DNA of 64,000 nt from Antedon bifida. Its lineage: Eukaryota; Echinodermata; Crinoidea; Comatulida; Antedonidae. Made by a program: the position numbers and the translations under genes. Below, piece by piece: positions 1 to 12,670 of this stretch; position 1 is the stretch's first letter; the number at the start of each line of letters is the position of its first letter. The notes beneath the pieces are model-generated. The model ran no database searches. It was not told where the DNA came from and saw only the letters and a list, made by a program, of their open reading frames with translations. The stretch spans positions 29,390,501 to 29,454,500 of the forward strand of contig OY727094.1 of NCBI GenBank assembly GCA_963402885.1, read 5' to 3'.

Positions 1-105
1 GAGAAAGAATATCGTATGGGATAACTGTGGTGCTTGCGGTGATTGTTTTTAACCAGTTAATCTTCTTGTCATTACCACCCGTCGGCGATCAAATTCCACA
101 AATTG
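1..105 (+). CDS. Cys-loop receptor X1, 3' end of exon 5 (TM2)
   Basis: The window opens inside this exon. Reading from base 3, it encodes the second membrane segment of a nicotinic-type Cys-loop channel (ERISYGITVVLAVIVFNQLI, then a PPVGDQIPQIG linker). It ends with one base of a split Gly codon at a GT donor (GTAATT at 106). Exon 5 ends in the same phase in the other genes here. The Glu before the 0' Arg fits the -1' acidic ring of cation-selective nicotinic receptors. The same sequence recurs at 48116-48220. The rest of the gene lies to the left of the window. Confidence 0.85.
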
Positions 106-180
106 GTAATTATGCTGTATTCCATACCTAAATGCTCGTGTATAAGATGAGGCTCAAGTCAAATTACACTAAGTACAGTA

Positions 181-1568
181 TTTTATCATCGTCATCGTCA
201 TCGCCATCGCCATTTCCATCACCATCATGAACCGACAAACAAATGTGGTTGGTCCTCATCGCCATTGTCATCGCCATTGTCATCGCCATCACCATCACCA
301 TAATCATCACCACCATCATCATAAACCGACAAACAAATGTGGTTGGTCGTCATCATCATCGTCATCGCCATCACCATCATCATCATGGACCGACAAAGAC
401 ATGTGGTTGGTCGTCATCGTCATCGCCATCACCATCATCATCATGAACCGACAAACAAATGTGGTTGGTCGTCATAGCCATCGGCATCACCATCACCATA
501 AGCATCAACATCATCATCATGAACCGACAAACAAATGTGGTTAGTCGTCATCGCCATCACCATTACCATAAACATCACCATCATCATCATCATCATGAAC
601 CGACAAACAAATGTGGTTGGTCGTCATCGCCATCGCCATCACCATAATCCTTACCAACATCATCATAAACCGACAAACAGATGTGGTTGGTCGTCATCGC
701 CATCGGCATCGCCATCATCATCACCACAATCATCACCATCACAATCATGAACCGACAAACAAATGTGGTTGGCCGTCATCGCCATCGCCATCACCATAAT
801 CATCACCATCATCATCATGAACCGACAAACAAATGTGGTTGGTCGTCATCGCCATCGCCATCACCATCACCATAATCATCACCATCATCAAGGCTCAAGT
901 CAAATTACACTAAGTACAGTATTTTATCATCGTCATCGTCATCGCCATTGCCTTCACCATCATGAACCGACAAACAAATGTGGTTGGTCCTCATCGCCAT
1001 TGTCATCGCCATCACCATCACCATAATCATCACCACCATCATCATAAACCGACAAACAAATGTGGTTGGTCGTCATCATCATCGTCATCGCCATCACCAT
1101 CACCATCATCATCATGAACCGACAAACAAATGTGGTTGGTCGTCATCGCCATCGGCATCACCATAAGCATCACCATCATCATCATGAATCGACAAACAAA
1201 TGTGGTTAGTCGTCATCGCCATCACCATCACCATAATCCTCACCAACATCATCATGAACCGACAAACAAATGTGGTTGGTCGTCATCGCCATCGCCATCA
1301 CCATAATCCTAACCAACATCATCATGAACTGACAAACAGATTTGGTTGGTCGTCATCGCCATCGGCATCGCCATCACCATCACCACAATCATCACCATCA
1401 CAATCATGAACCGACAAACAAATGTGGTTGGTCGTCATCGCCATCGCCATCGCCATCACTATAATCATCACCATCATCATCATGAACTGACAAAAAAATG
1501 TGTTTGGTCGTCATCGCCATCGCCATCACTATCATCATTTTTATGAACCGACAAACAAATGTGGTTGG
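181..1568. repeat. CAT/CAC-rich VNTR inside the last intron of X1
   Basis: Tandem array of variable units of roughly 65-85 bp. Each unit joins a constant core (ATGAACCGACAAACAAATGT then GGTTGGTCGTCATCGCC) to a run of CAT/CAC/AAT trinucleotides. A leader near 151-198 recurs almost unchanged at 891-938, so about 740 bp of the array was itself duplicated. The array lies between the TM2 donor at 106 and the TM3 acceptor at 1809, so it should be spliced out. A shorter version sits in the same intron of X2 (48301-49106). Confidence 0.9.
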
Positions 1569-1809
1569 TTAGGGTATTTGTTCGACAAGGCAATTTAAAT
1601 ACCATATTTATTGCGTTTCACATATGTGGAACACATATTATTAGAAGAATCCTTAATCTGTAATATCGATTGCACAAAAGCCTAATCGTTTATATAATCT
1701 TAATTAATATGCAATTACCCGGTTAATTCTAACAACATTAATTAACTAAATACAAAAAGTGTTACCTTTTATATTATGCTAAATATTTCAATTATTTTTC
1801 TACCAACAG

Positions 1810-2462
1810 GAAGATTCTTTTTGGCAGTTATTTTGATCAGCACTATCTGTCTCATATATGAATTATGTAAATATCGTCTTTTAAAATTAGTTCTACAAGA
1901 TATTCCCGACTTGTACAAGGATCCTAAAGGATGTATCAGAAATAAAAACCAATCTGAAAATGCGAATACATGTGAAGAAATAGTTGTGAATGTATGCTTA
2001 AAAAAAGAAGAAACCAAACTTTCAAAATCACTTCCGACAAACGAGTCAGTTAAAGAAGAAAACGAAGTGCCCACGGATTCATACATTGTTAAGAATATGT
2101 GCGTAGAAGACAAAGGAAAAGGATGTATCACAAATAAAAACCAATCTGAAAATGCGAACACAAGTGAAGAAACAGAAAACTCAACATCTAAAGTAGAAAA
2201 AGAAGTGCCCACGGGCAAATCCTCAGAGGTCGTTGTGAATGTATGCTTAAAAAAAGAAGAAACCAAACTTTCAAAATCACTTACGACAGAGTCAGTTAAA
2301 GAAGAAAACGAAGTGCCCACGGATTCATACATTGTTAAGAATATATGCGTAGAAGATAAAGAAAAAACAAAAATTGAAAAAATAATTGAATATTCGGACA
2401 TTGCAATGTTCGGATTGTCTGCGCTCACTATTCTTATTACACTAGTGTCATTTTATGTATAG
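1810..2462 (+). CDS. Cys-loop receptor X1, last exon (TM3, cytoplasmic loop, TM4)
   Basis: The exon follows a TTTTCTACCAACAG acceptor and begins by completing the split Gly codon left by exon 5. It encodes TM3 (RFFLAVILISTICLIYELC), a hydrophilic Lys/Glu-rich intracellular loop, TM4 (MFGLSALTILITLVSFYV) and a stop at 2460-2462. The loop holds two tandem copies of a roughly 65-80 residue module (NKNQSENANT, VNVCLKKEETKLSKSL, ESVKEENEVPTDSYIVKN), whereas the X2 paralogue has one. The reading frame is open throughout, so this copy may be functional. Because exons 1-4 lie outside the window, that cannot be confirmed. Assignment rests on position, intron phase and TM layout. Confidence 0.8.
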
Positions 2463-2866
2463 GCCTTTTAGTGATTGCCGAAATAATGAATGATATTTGT
2501 TACACAATTGATCATAACATTAAATGCCTTTAATCTAGAAGATTCCATGTAGATAATATTATATTACCATAGTAATTTCATTTAGATGTTTAATTCAGAT
2601 GTTTAATAATAATTTTCAACAAGTTTGATGTAGACTTATGGAGAGAGCCAATTTATATAACAGAGGCATTTTTAAATTGTCAATATAATGTATTGATTCG
2701 ATTACGCAGAACTAATTTTCTCCTATAAATGTACATTATAATACATATAGAAAGTTATTAGGGGTAAATAATACTTATTTTAAGAAATACAATTGTAATT
2801 AAGTAAGTTAATATGATGTGAATTCTTTGTAATGTTTATTCTAGATATTATTATTGCATACAGTAT
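2463..2866. other. 3' flank of X1
   Basis: AT-rich sequence that closely matches 49809-50225 downstream of X2, so it belongs to the duplicated block. I see no other gene. The match stops at ATTGCATACAGTA, where the next repeat begins in this copy. Confidence 0.7.
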
Positions 2867-3783
2867 TATACAGATATTGCCTGCTTAGAGGTGAAATATA
2901 AGATTTGACATCCCCGAGGGAATGATATTATGTTCGAGGGAATATATATATCCCGAAGCGGCAGCTGAGGGATATATAATTCCCCGAGAACATAATATCA
3001 TCCCGAGGGGATGTTAAATCTTATATTTTACCGATATAAAAGGCGATATCTGTTATATTATATAGCCAAGAACAAGTCTGCTGGGTTGGGTGAAGCTAGG
3101 CTAGGCCTCCTATTCTAGTATTTGTATTGTATGTAAACAAGCCTCCTGCCTAGACACCTTACCTTGCGAAGAATAATATACAGATAATTACTAATTAATG
3201 ATTCCTTGGCAATAAAATATTCACTTAGGCCTAGGTCGTTTAAATTAACAGAAGAATTTCCATCAATAAGCCTATTAATAATAATATTATAATCAGGTAG
3301 GCCGAATAAACAATTCATCGTCTTCTCTTCGAGGAGCCGAATCACCGGATGTTCAGCGCGTACTAGTTACTAGGTTACTACCGTGAGTATTGACCAATCA
3401 CAAACGGTGTTTCATCACATTTAGGGAGGACTAATAACAAATGAGGGCGCTATGTATGCATAGTTTAAATAGTTTAGATGAATAATTTCTTCAAGCAAGC
3501 TGCGTGGTGCAGCGGTAGAAGCGTTGTCTTGCGATGGAGTGACAATTCCACCCAGGTTCAAGATGACTTTTGTTTATTTATCGGCAAACGCGAGTGTTGC
3601 CACACGAAAATTACACAGTCAATATCATCGATCGAAATGACAGGGGACACGATAATTACGCGAAAATTAATCGGTCAATATCATCGTTCTCGAGGATATA
3701 TACGATTTACGATCCTCGCAGCGGTAGTCATGTGACGCAGTTTCAACCAATCACGTTCACGTATTTACATAGGCTATGTAATA
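2867..3783. mobile_element. Foldback plus tRNA-like repeat, copy 1
   Basis: One of three copies (also 28612-29324 and 51494-52437). It starts with an imperfect hairpin at about 2899-3027 whose arms run from TAAGATTTGACATCCCCGAG to its near complement. About 500 bp later comes a tRNA-like stretch (GTGGTGCAGCGGTAGAAGCG as an A-box-like block, GGTTCAAGA as a B-box-like block, near 3505-3570). The end is ACATAGGCTATGTAATATAA. I see no protein and cannot assign a superfamily. It is probably a non-autonomous element. Confidence 0.7.
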
Positions 3784-4440
3784 TAACAAAATATTAACCA
3801 ATCCTAATCAATCCTAAAGTATTGACCAATCATATGGTGTCACCGAATAAATATTTACTCAGAGCAATGTCGTCACCCGACTCCTTGCCATCTATATTTT
3901 TTATAGTAATTCTCATATAATACATTTCCTTTTGTTTTTATATCAATTTATTCAGCAATATAAATATATATCAGTGACTAAACTCCTAAGGAACCCTCCT
4001 TGTGGAGGTGTTCAATCGATGTTTTTAAGCCGTGTTAAAATTAGATTTGTAATATAATTTAATTTTGAGTTCCAAATTTGAATGATTGTAATATTTAATT
4101 GTTTTTCGTTGTTTAATGTAATACAGTATTTTCAAACAAACAGTTTACTATGTAAACATCAACTTGGACATATATTATGATCTATTTTTTACGTCGTTTT
4201 ATTTTAAAGATAGCACAACATCTCTAGACATTCATACTTTTGCGGTTTTTTCACGAATCACGGGGGCCACGCGTGAAGTTAGCAAAATAAAGTATACTGC
4301 AAATATATATAGTAACAACGATCAAATGGGAAATTTTAAAATCAGTATATTATCAAGTCGGGTAAAAATTACATTAGGCCTACATCGGGAGAACTGATGT
4401 TGATAGTCATAGATTGAGATTTTGTTTGAAATCTGCGGTA
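3784..4440. other. Intergenic, no gene seen
   Basis: AT-rich sequence with short open frames only, showing no splice-supported coding pattern. Confidence 0.5.
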
Positions 4441-4449
4441 CCTGTAATG

Positions 4450-4622
4450 TCACGGCAATTTAAAACAAAAGCCACGGCAATTCAAATAAAACATCATGGC
4501 AAATTAAAAATGAAACACCACGGCAAAGTACATTTTCTACTTTGCCGTGGTGTTTCATTTCTAATTTGCCGTGATGTTTCATTTTTAAGTTACCGTAGTA
4601 TTTTTGTTAAATTGCCGTGATG
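4450..4622. repeat. Imperfect palindrome of GGCAAATT / AATTTGCC repeats
   Basis: The inner arms, 4492-4530 and 4538-4576, match at 37 of 39 bases around a 7-nt loop (CATTTTC). The outer arms continue with lower identity. Tandem copies of TTGCCGTGATGTTTTATTTT follow to about 4680. The stretch could form a long hairpin. Confidence 0.8.
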
Positions 4623-4790
4623 GTTTATTTTTTATTTGCCGTGATGTTTTATTTTTTATTTGCCGTGATGTTTTATTTTCATTCCATTCATTTCATTTCA
4701 TTTCATGTTTTATTTTCTCACATGTATACCTTTACGGTACGAAAAACTATTCAAATCAAAATCGTGTACAATCATTTTGTTCCAACACAG

Positions 4791-4885
4791 GAATTTATCT
4801 CTTGGAACATCACAGATACTGGCGTTGAATGCATACAAATGAAGCAGGACAAAATATGGATACCTGATATTGTCCTTTTACAGAA
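4791..4885 (+). pseudogene. Orphan exon 4 relic of a Cys-loop receptor
   Basis: Encodes EFISWNITDTGVECIQMKQD followed by KIWIPDIVLLQ, matching exon 4 of LGIC-A, 2 and 3. It includes the loop-A WIPD motif and the family's extra Cys. The homology ends in the usual phase before a GT (AA|GTTCAG) but starts 12 nt late, after ACACAG. No matching exons 1-3 or 5 lie nearby before LGIC-2. It is most likely debris of a deleted gene. Confidence 0.75.
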
Positions 4886-6206
4886 GTTCAGGTTGTTAAC
4901 AATAACATAATAAATGTAGTAACAACAACAACAGTAATAATACATTTTTAATTTAAAAACAAAAATTAATTATTTTTTAACTGTGAAAAAGAAAAAGAAA
5001 ACGACATGAAATAAGAAATGAAATACAGTTTATTTCCGGATCATTAAAATGATATATTTTTAGATGAATGAACAATTATTAACACTATTATTATTATTCT
5101 ATATGTATTGGCGTTTATATCACTTGACTTGACACAAGAGTTATCGGAACTATAATCAGTCAATTTCCTGACAGAGATAAGACTGTGTGAAAGTTAAGCA
5201 AGTCATACAACAGGAGATGAATTTCTTATAATAGGTAATTTTATCAATTTAATTAAAATTGTTTAATCAAAATATTGAATACTATACATTCTTTATTCAA
5301 CAATATCCATTCATTACAATATAAAGTAAACATGGTTATGTGGAGATATGTGAGAAACCTGCCCCAACCGAGATTCTAACCCGGAACCTTCTGCTTGATA
5401 TGCAGACGTCCAACCATTTCGACCAGTAGAGTTTTCATGGTATGGTTTAAAAAACGGTGTGCGGCCGTAGTATATTTATTGTCACATACGGTGTCATATA
5501 TATTTATTATATTTTTATCATACAGTCATCTAAATTATTATGATTATTATATTTTATAACAAATAAACTTTGGATCAAAGGTTAAACAAAAGTCATTGGT
5601 GAATAGTAAATAGATAATCACTAGGATTACTCAAAAGATAAATTGATTATTACATTATTAAAGCTGCAACCTTATAGCAAAGTTTATTTCAACGGGTTAT
5701 TCGGAAATATCACGATTTAAACATTGTGCATGTATTGGTATGTTACAAGTGGTAAGTAAAATAATTAACAATCACCTAATCATTCTAATTAGCATGGAAA
5801 TTCGGTGACTACATGAATGAATACTTTAGAAGTTTGCTCAATCCTTTACATGGCTGCTGTGTAGAATCAAAATCTTAGTGTAAGTATAAGTTTTGTTTAT
5901 AGAATGCTGCCTTCAGAAGTAAATTGTAATGATAATGAGTTTATTATTTAATATCAATCAGAAGGTTTCGGATTCGAATCTCGGATTTTTCTCATTCTAA
6001 GATATAATCTTAACCGTTTAAAATTAATAAAATAATAATTGAGTATTGATTGATTTAGTATATCATCGAGCGTCTTAAAGTGTCTATGCTTTCTATATTA
6101 TTTTAATTATAAACGAGTTTTTTATTTTCAATTTATTGTATGTATTCATGTTTTTCCTAAATCATAATTTTAATAATACTGTCGATCGACTATTTTCATA
6201 TTTCAG
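4886..6206. other. Intergenic, upstream of LGIC-2
   Basis: AT-rich with no gene seen. It holds a decayed minus-strand tRNA-like SINE head at about 5361-5437. The segment before 6206 resembles 53600-53911 upstream of LGIC-3. Confidence 0.5.
5361..5437 (-). repeat. Decayed tRNA-like SINE head
   Basis: Reads GCCCCAACCGAGATTCTAAC on the plus strand, which is the complement of the SINE head at 62843-62913. The A-box side is degraded and no SINE body was recognised around it. Confidence 0.6.
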
Positions 6207-6212
6207 TCAAAC

Positions 6213-9200
6213 ATGTATTTGCTATCTCTACTAATTCTTGTTACTGGTAAGTTTTACCATTATCTATTCACAGTTAAATACACTCAATTATTCTACATCT
6301 TTATTATTAACTATTATTAACTAGTGTGTGTGTGTAAATGGCTAATCGTACTGTAATACATGATACTTAAAGACGTATTGTCGCCAAAAAGATGATAATA
6401 AAAATGAGTAAATCAAACTCTTTGAATGTTAAAATTTTAATAAAGTTAGTCGCTTTCGTCGAATAAAATATTGAACGAAAATAATGATTTCGCATTTAAA
6501 ATAACAATACTTGGCTGCTCGTGTTAAAATATTTTCACTTTAAATACCTTATTATGTGACATTAGATTGTTTTTAGTGAGAGCAATAATCTTTAAAAAAT
6601 TACGAAGGATTACCATTTTACCACGGGTTATACTAATATTTTGTTAAAATAATTCTTCTTCAACTTCAGTAAGTTGCGATGCTCAAGTACATCCAAGTAT
6701 GGAGGCTCTACTTATAAAAAATATTTCTGAAATGTACCCTCAACCGCCTACCGCACGACCGGTACTTGATCCAAATACAGCAATTATAATTTCGACTAGT
6801 TTTGGATTGTTTGAATTTTTGGGTCTGGTAAGTGGCATTCATTATACTTTTTGAAATTATAATTCAACACCTGAAATTAGTTAATTTCAATGATCGGCCG
6901 TTTTGTAAAAACAAACTTATCTTCGAATAATACGAAATTAACAGTTTCCAATTCTAGACGAGTATCGAAACTGTCCGGTTGTGGAATATTTATTTTTTTA
7001 TATAACTTATTTTACATTTTCAGTTTCTCAGGCCGTACACAACCATGATTAACTATGCAAACCAGCACCTGAGCCATAAACAAAGTAGACCTATATTACA
7101 ATGAATAGGTAGAGTACATGTGCTGCAGTATGCTTATGTATTGTTAGTATTGTTTGTTTTATTTTTTTATAGGACGACGTTACACAAACCCTTACATTAT
7201 CGGGCGAGTACTCTTTGGTATGTTTACTTTTTTATCATTAATTTTGTTATTAAATGATAGTGACTGGTATAGTGACCAAGCTAACTTGAGTATGATATCT
7301 CTCATTACCACCCACCATTTTATTAAAGTGAATTTCGAATAGGTAAATTATTACGCCGTTTTAGTTTTTAGCTATTACAATGAAATTATTGAGTACAAAA
7401 TATAAAAAAGGACAAAATATAAAAACGGACAATATAACCATGATTAACCGAATAAACGTATTTAAATATATAAAACCTTCAAACGTAACTGTATATGCTA
7501 TATTTTATTCATTTTTAATCTAAATACAGAATTGGAATGACGAATTTATTTCGTGGGACCCGGTACAGACCTCAATTGATTGCCTTCAAATATCAGGAGA
7601 AACGATTTGGACCCCAGCTATTATCCTTCGTCAACAGTGTGTTCAGCTTTCATTACCAACCAACAATAATACCTAATAGTACCAATAATACCAATCATGA
7701 TATAGGCCTAAATTTTAAAGATCATAGTTGGTTTTGGATAACCATTTTACATTTATCTGTAGCTAGTTGTTATTCTGATTATAATTATACATGATAAAAG
7801 TCACACAATCCCTAAATTCTATCAAGTTATTACGTACATTGTGATACATTTTTTCAAAGCGTTTTAAAGATTAATTATTGATACAGTATTAATTATAACC
7901 ATGTTTTCACTATTTTTATATTTTTAATGAAATAGCAAAAATCAGATGTCTCTCACATTAGGGAATTCAGCTGAAGTGTGCTACAATGGCAGCGTGAAGC
8001 TTACATCTAGAGATGTTTTTCAAACAAATTGTCCTTTGGACTTCACGTTTTATCCCGATGATAAACAGACGTGTAAATTAGATTTTTCTTTGACAGAAGA
8101 AAAAAAGAAGCTTGACTTCAATAATGACTTGGACCAAATAAAAATACCTGATAACAGTGAACTTTGGAAAATGAAAGGCATAGAAGTAAAATATGATATG
8201 TCTTCTACTTATTCAACGTTACAGATGTTTCTCAAAGTGCGACGAAGGAACTCTACACTTGTGATGTTTTTAAAACCGTACTTTGTGGGCTGGTATTCAA
8301 TTTGCTTTATGTTCCAGTTGTCTAAAAAAAAACCAAAGAAAAGACTGAAATATGGGATATCTATTTTTGTAGGAGAGAATGTATTCTTGTCTTTAGCATC
8401 CATGGGTGCTCCTCCAACATCTGAATATACATTTACTGTATTAGGTAATGTTATCAATTTAATGTTAACATGTTATTAGTGAAACATTAAGTATGAGTAG
8501 ACCCAAAGAATATAATATCACAAGAATGAGCAATCTTCGGTTTTCGCCGCAGACGTCGGGATGTATATAACTTTTTGTGACGGTCACACTAATCTAAGCC
8601 TGGACCAGTAGACCATGATAAATAAATGTTCTCAACTACATGCTAACATTATGTCGATATTTAATTGTTCGTTTTATACAATTTATTTAGTAAAATAAGT
8701 GCACGTTGTTGTTGACGTGTAACTTGGTAACGAATGGTTGATTTTTGTTGAACCTTTCTTTGTGTACTAAACCTTAAACCTTTCTTTGTGAACTAAACCT
8801 TAAACCTTTCTTTGTGAACTAAACCTTAAACCTTTCTTTGTGAACTAAACCTTAAACCTTTCTTTGTGAACTAAACCTTAAACCTTTCTTTGTGAACTAA
8901 ACCTTAAACCTTTCTTTGTGAACTAAACCTTAAACCTTTCTTTGTGAACTAAACCTTAAACCTTTCTTTGTGAACTAAACCTTAAACCTTTCTTTGTGAA
9001 CTAAACCTTAAACCTTTCTTTGTGAACTAAACCTTAAACCTTTCTTTGTGAACTAAACCTTAAACCTTTCTTTGTGAACTAAACCTTAAACTTTTCTTTG
9101 TGAACTAATTTAGCATGGTGGTAAATTATTGTGAATGTACAATAGTTTTTTAATAAATATTTCTATGAAATTTCATATAATTGCAAAATATATTATCATA

Positions 9201-10629
9201 ATTCTATTTAATGTGACATGTATAATATCTATTTAAATCAAGACTTCATTATTCTGTATACATCCGCTCATGTGAGGGTGGGCACCCATGCTCTTTTAAA
9301 AGTGATACAAATTTCAAATGCAAAAATCGCAGATTGCTCATTCTTCTGATATTATATTCTTTGGTAGGCCTAAATCAGTATTTTAGAATGAAAATGAATG
9401 CATTGTCCCCAAACCATAACAAATAACAATAAAATCAAACTTAACATTTTTTTGGCCAAAAAATGAACTAAAAACCAATAATTTCGCTTGTTAAGAATAA
9501 AAGTAAACATTTAGATAAACCAACAAAAAACCACACTTCTAGAAAATGGGCTTCCGGCCGATTTCTTTTCTTCCACTTTTTGATTAAATTAAATACCGTA
9601 AAACGTCGAAAAGAAGCCCACCCAAGAGTCCTAAATAAAGAAGAAGCCCATGGCTGATTTTTTAGACAAATTCCCTATCAATTATATTATATATTTACAA
9701 AGGAAACAGTCAAAAAGAAGATACAAAATGCAATCAAAGTACCATTCTGAAAACAATAAAATAATTGTATAAAAAATATATGAGGCTTGATTGTTGAGAT
9801 AAGTAAGAGTTGTAAGGTTATTAATATATTGATATGATAACACGAGCATACATTTGTATTCCTTTGACATTCAAATGCAGTCTCGAAAAGAAGCCCATAC
9901 TATCTTGAGAAAATGCCTTCTTTTCGAGATGGGCTTCTTTTTTCGTTCGAGATTTTTTGTGTAACTATTTTTTTTCCAGTGGTACAATATATCTTTAATT
10001 CGTTATTCTTCCTTGTTCAAATAGGACTTGCCGTTATGTTTGTCAACGTTGTTAACATTTGTTGTATCATTGTTGAGTATGGTTTTGATCGTCATCGACA
10101 TGGGCCCCAGATGAAGAAAAGAAGAACTATGTCAAGAAGCGAAAGAACGACAATGAGGAATCAAAGAAACGAGAGAAGGCAGAGAAGGAAAGACATGATA
10201 ATGGCAAAGTTGGCGGCTAACTACATTCAAGATGATGATGATGAGGCCAACGATGATGAAGATGACAACGATGACCACGGCTACGATGTCTCATGTGGCT
10301 CGGACGAAGAACATTTGCAAGACTTTTTGGTGCGTGTTTGGACGAAAGACGATGAAAACCAAGAAGCTGCAAACAGGCAGACGAACCACAACAGAAGTCA
10401 GAGGCAGTCGGGAGCCCAAGAAAGGCCTTTTGAGGTGGTCAGAGACGATGATGTCAATATGCATTTTCCCGGGAGAATACCTTCACCCTTTCTTTTAACA
10501 GTTCAAAAGGGTCTCCTTGGATTCGGCTCTGAGCCCGATGAAGATGATACTGCTATGATTGTTTGGTCTTTTTTAGCTATTTCATTTATATACGTATTGT
10601 TCTTCATTATATTTTTGTTTCATTTTTAA
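6213..10629 (+). CDS. Cys-loop ligand-gated ion channel subunit LGIC-2
   Basis: Six exons by eye: 6213-6246, 6670-6827, 7173-7217, 7530-7636, 7936-8444, 10025-10629, giving 485 aa with every junction in phase. A splice-acceptor-like TTTCAG before the ATG suggests a 5' UTR exon. Domains: signal peptide (MYLLSLLILVTVSCDA); ligand-binding domain with the nicotinic-type RPV motif; Cys-loop C147-C161 with 13 residues between; TM1 about 223-243; TM2 about 252-270; TM3 in exon 6; a long cytoplasmic loop, basic then acidic (DDDDEANDDEDDNDD); TM4 near the C terminus. It differs from nicotinic receptors in several ways: loop A reads WTPA rather than WxPD, loop B lacks Trp, loop C lacks the Cys pair, the TM1-TM2 linker is very basic, and Lys253 falls at 2'. 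Donor 4 is CA|GTGTGT. Closest paralogue here is LGIC-3. Ligand unknown. Confidence 0.8.
8751..9108. repeat. 26-bp minisatellite in LGIC-2 intron 5
   Basis: About 13.8 nearly perfect head-to-tail copies of CTTTCTTTGTGAACTAAACC plus TTAAAC. Only a few substitutions occur, at the two ends of the array. There are no spacers. It lies between the TM2 and TM3 exons, the same intron that holds the VNTR in X1 and X2. Confidence 0.95.
9540..9960. repeat. Repeated GAAAAGAAGCCCA motif in both orientations
   Basis: The motif CGAAAAGAAGCCCA and its complement TGGGCTTCTTTTCG recur several times just before LGIC-2 exon 6. The last pair (about 9885-9950) could form a small hairpin. No further role is evident. 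Confidence 0.5.
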
Positions 10630-11679
10630 TTAAGTAGTATTTTAGTTCGTTGCTGACGTGACTTAACTAAACTAAGCGCATGGTACCTTATCCTATCTAC
10701 GACGGTCAATACTATATTGTATGATTATTTTAATAATTATTTCGATGAAGAACGAGTCGCAAACGTCACCAATAATGATGTCACATTTTTTATAATCGAA
10801 ATCTTATTACAAACTTTACGCTATTAGCTCCTTTTCATGTTTTTTTCAAGAGAGAAAGTTATGATCTATAACTTATAAGATTTTTTGTTTTGGTCGGATA
10901 AGCCAAAGACTGACAAATTTCAATTAAATTGATCTTAAAATATTGTATACAATTTTAAATAGTCCTAATTTGTTTTCTAACTTTTAACTTAGAAGTTGGT
11001 TTTGTATTTTCTATTTTATCTATTATTGTAGATATTGTTATCTACAATTTTTGTTTTGCGTGTTTGACTTGAATTATAATAATTTCGGAGGAAAAATGAA
11101 ATCACTAATTGTAAAGCAACGATGATTTACTGTGTCTATAATAAATGACCATTGGGGTTATAACTGATCTATTTTAACTACAACTAAAACATTGTCTATT
11201 TTGAGTTGAATTTATAATTATTAATTAATTGAAATATAAATATTGGGTTGGATTATCGTAAAGAATTACACAAAAATCAAAGTGTGATTAATGTTGGTTG
11301 GTTGTAAAATTAAACAAAAAACACTAAATGAATTTATGTTTCGGATTTAATATTCTGTTATCTATTATTTTGTTTAATTTTCTCAACGAACATTCACATT
11401 ATTACTGGCTTTCATAAGTCATTAGCATTATAACCCACCATGACGGCGATTTCCGTTGCCATGGCAATTCGAAGAATCTCACAAAAGTAGTGAATTTTGC
11501 TGCGAGCTTGGGGTATCTTATTAGTAGGATCAATGCAGTCGTCTGAACGCTAACCGTGTAAAGAAATCGACGGCAATAATGGAACTTGGTGACTAAAAAC
11601 AGAAAATAATACTCGATGCAGTTACGGTAAATAATATGATCTATTTTAACACATTTTCTGGATTTTTACAATAGAAGTA
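10630..11679. other. Intergenic after LGIC-2, no gene seen
   Basis: AT-rich. Part of it, around 11390-11470 (CCACCATGACGGCGATTTCC), recurs near 30050-30175 and so belongs to the segmental duplication. Confidence 0.5.
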
Positions 11680-12618
11680 TAATCATTGATCAAAAATCAA
11701 GTAGGAAATATTTCATCTATCCTAAACGGACAGCTTACATGTTCGATGGGTCAAATTTAAACACAATTTTACTGCAAGGTTGACACGGGACTTTTTTTAT
11801 GTAAATGTACCATAGGACTATAGTTAACACAATTTAAAGCATACTATATCGACTCTCATGCTGTATTGTAATCCTAGGTGTCATTACAGTTAATACACCC
11901 TAACAATCTGAATAGATTACTGCTAATCAAATATTAATGTTTGGATGTGGTAAACATTATAGTTGACAAAATAAACATCATACAAGAGACATATCACCAT
12001 TCCATAAATGCTGGTAATTAATAATCCGATTAAATTACATACCCATTGCATGAATATTGTATGAAAGTAAAGCAGAAATGAAGACCTCTTCACTGTAAAT
12101 ATTAAAATTAAATGTATGGAAACGGTCAATTATTTGTATGAGTCTACATAATACAAATATATGCATAATAATAATATTAACTTAATTCATATTCTAGATT
12201 ATACAGAAGTTTAAATAAGAAATGCCTCTTTATACTGTCAAAACCTCGTATCCCCATTTTTCGCTTAAATTTACTTATTGTATCATTTTTGTTTTTACTC
12301 ATTATACATTTATAAGCTCGAAATATAAATGCATGTAAGAAAACAATTAATGATTTTTCTCCCTGTAAAATTATGGTTTGTGGAGATTGGAGGTTTGAAA
12401 GAACAGCGACGGTATAACATGTTTAGAACTGATACCTCTTGATTCACACTTGTTCCAGAAGATGGTTATGTTGTTAAATAATGAAAACGCATAATATACA
12501 GAATTGAACGGCGCCATCTTCCGTTCCGTGATACAGCACAAGTGTGAATATAGCTTTACATCTAACTCTAATTGTCTCGCTGTTCGAGCTACAGCAAACT
12601 GGTATAACTGGAATAAGT

Positions 12619-12670
12619 ATGCATAGATGGACTACTGTCGTTGTAATCATATTCGTTTTATTTAACTCAG
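12619..12670 (+). pseudogene. Lone signal-peptide exon of an X-type receptor
   Basis: Encodes MHRWTTVVVIIFVLFNS plus one base, then a consensus donor GTAAGT, in the same phase as exon 1 of the intact genes. An almost identical exon lies at 45756-45804. I found no exons 2-5 of matching type before LGIC-A begins at 19237, so this looks like the 5' stub of a broken copy. A very long first intron reaching unrecognised exons cannot be excluded. Confidence 0.65.

Noticed and set aside
227-1546. Overlapping His-rich and Ser/Pro-rich open frames (HHHH, TNKCGW) in the VNTR
   Set aside because: They arise from CAT/CAC trinucleotides in a tandem array inside an intron, are open in several frames and have no splice context.
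8751-9108. Regular short direct repeats as a possible CRISPR array
   Set aside because: The units are contiguous 26-mers with no unique spacers, in an animal intron. This is a minisatellite.
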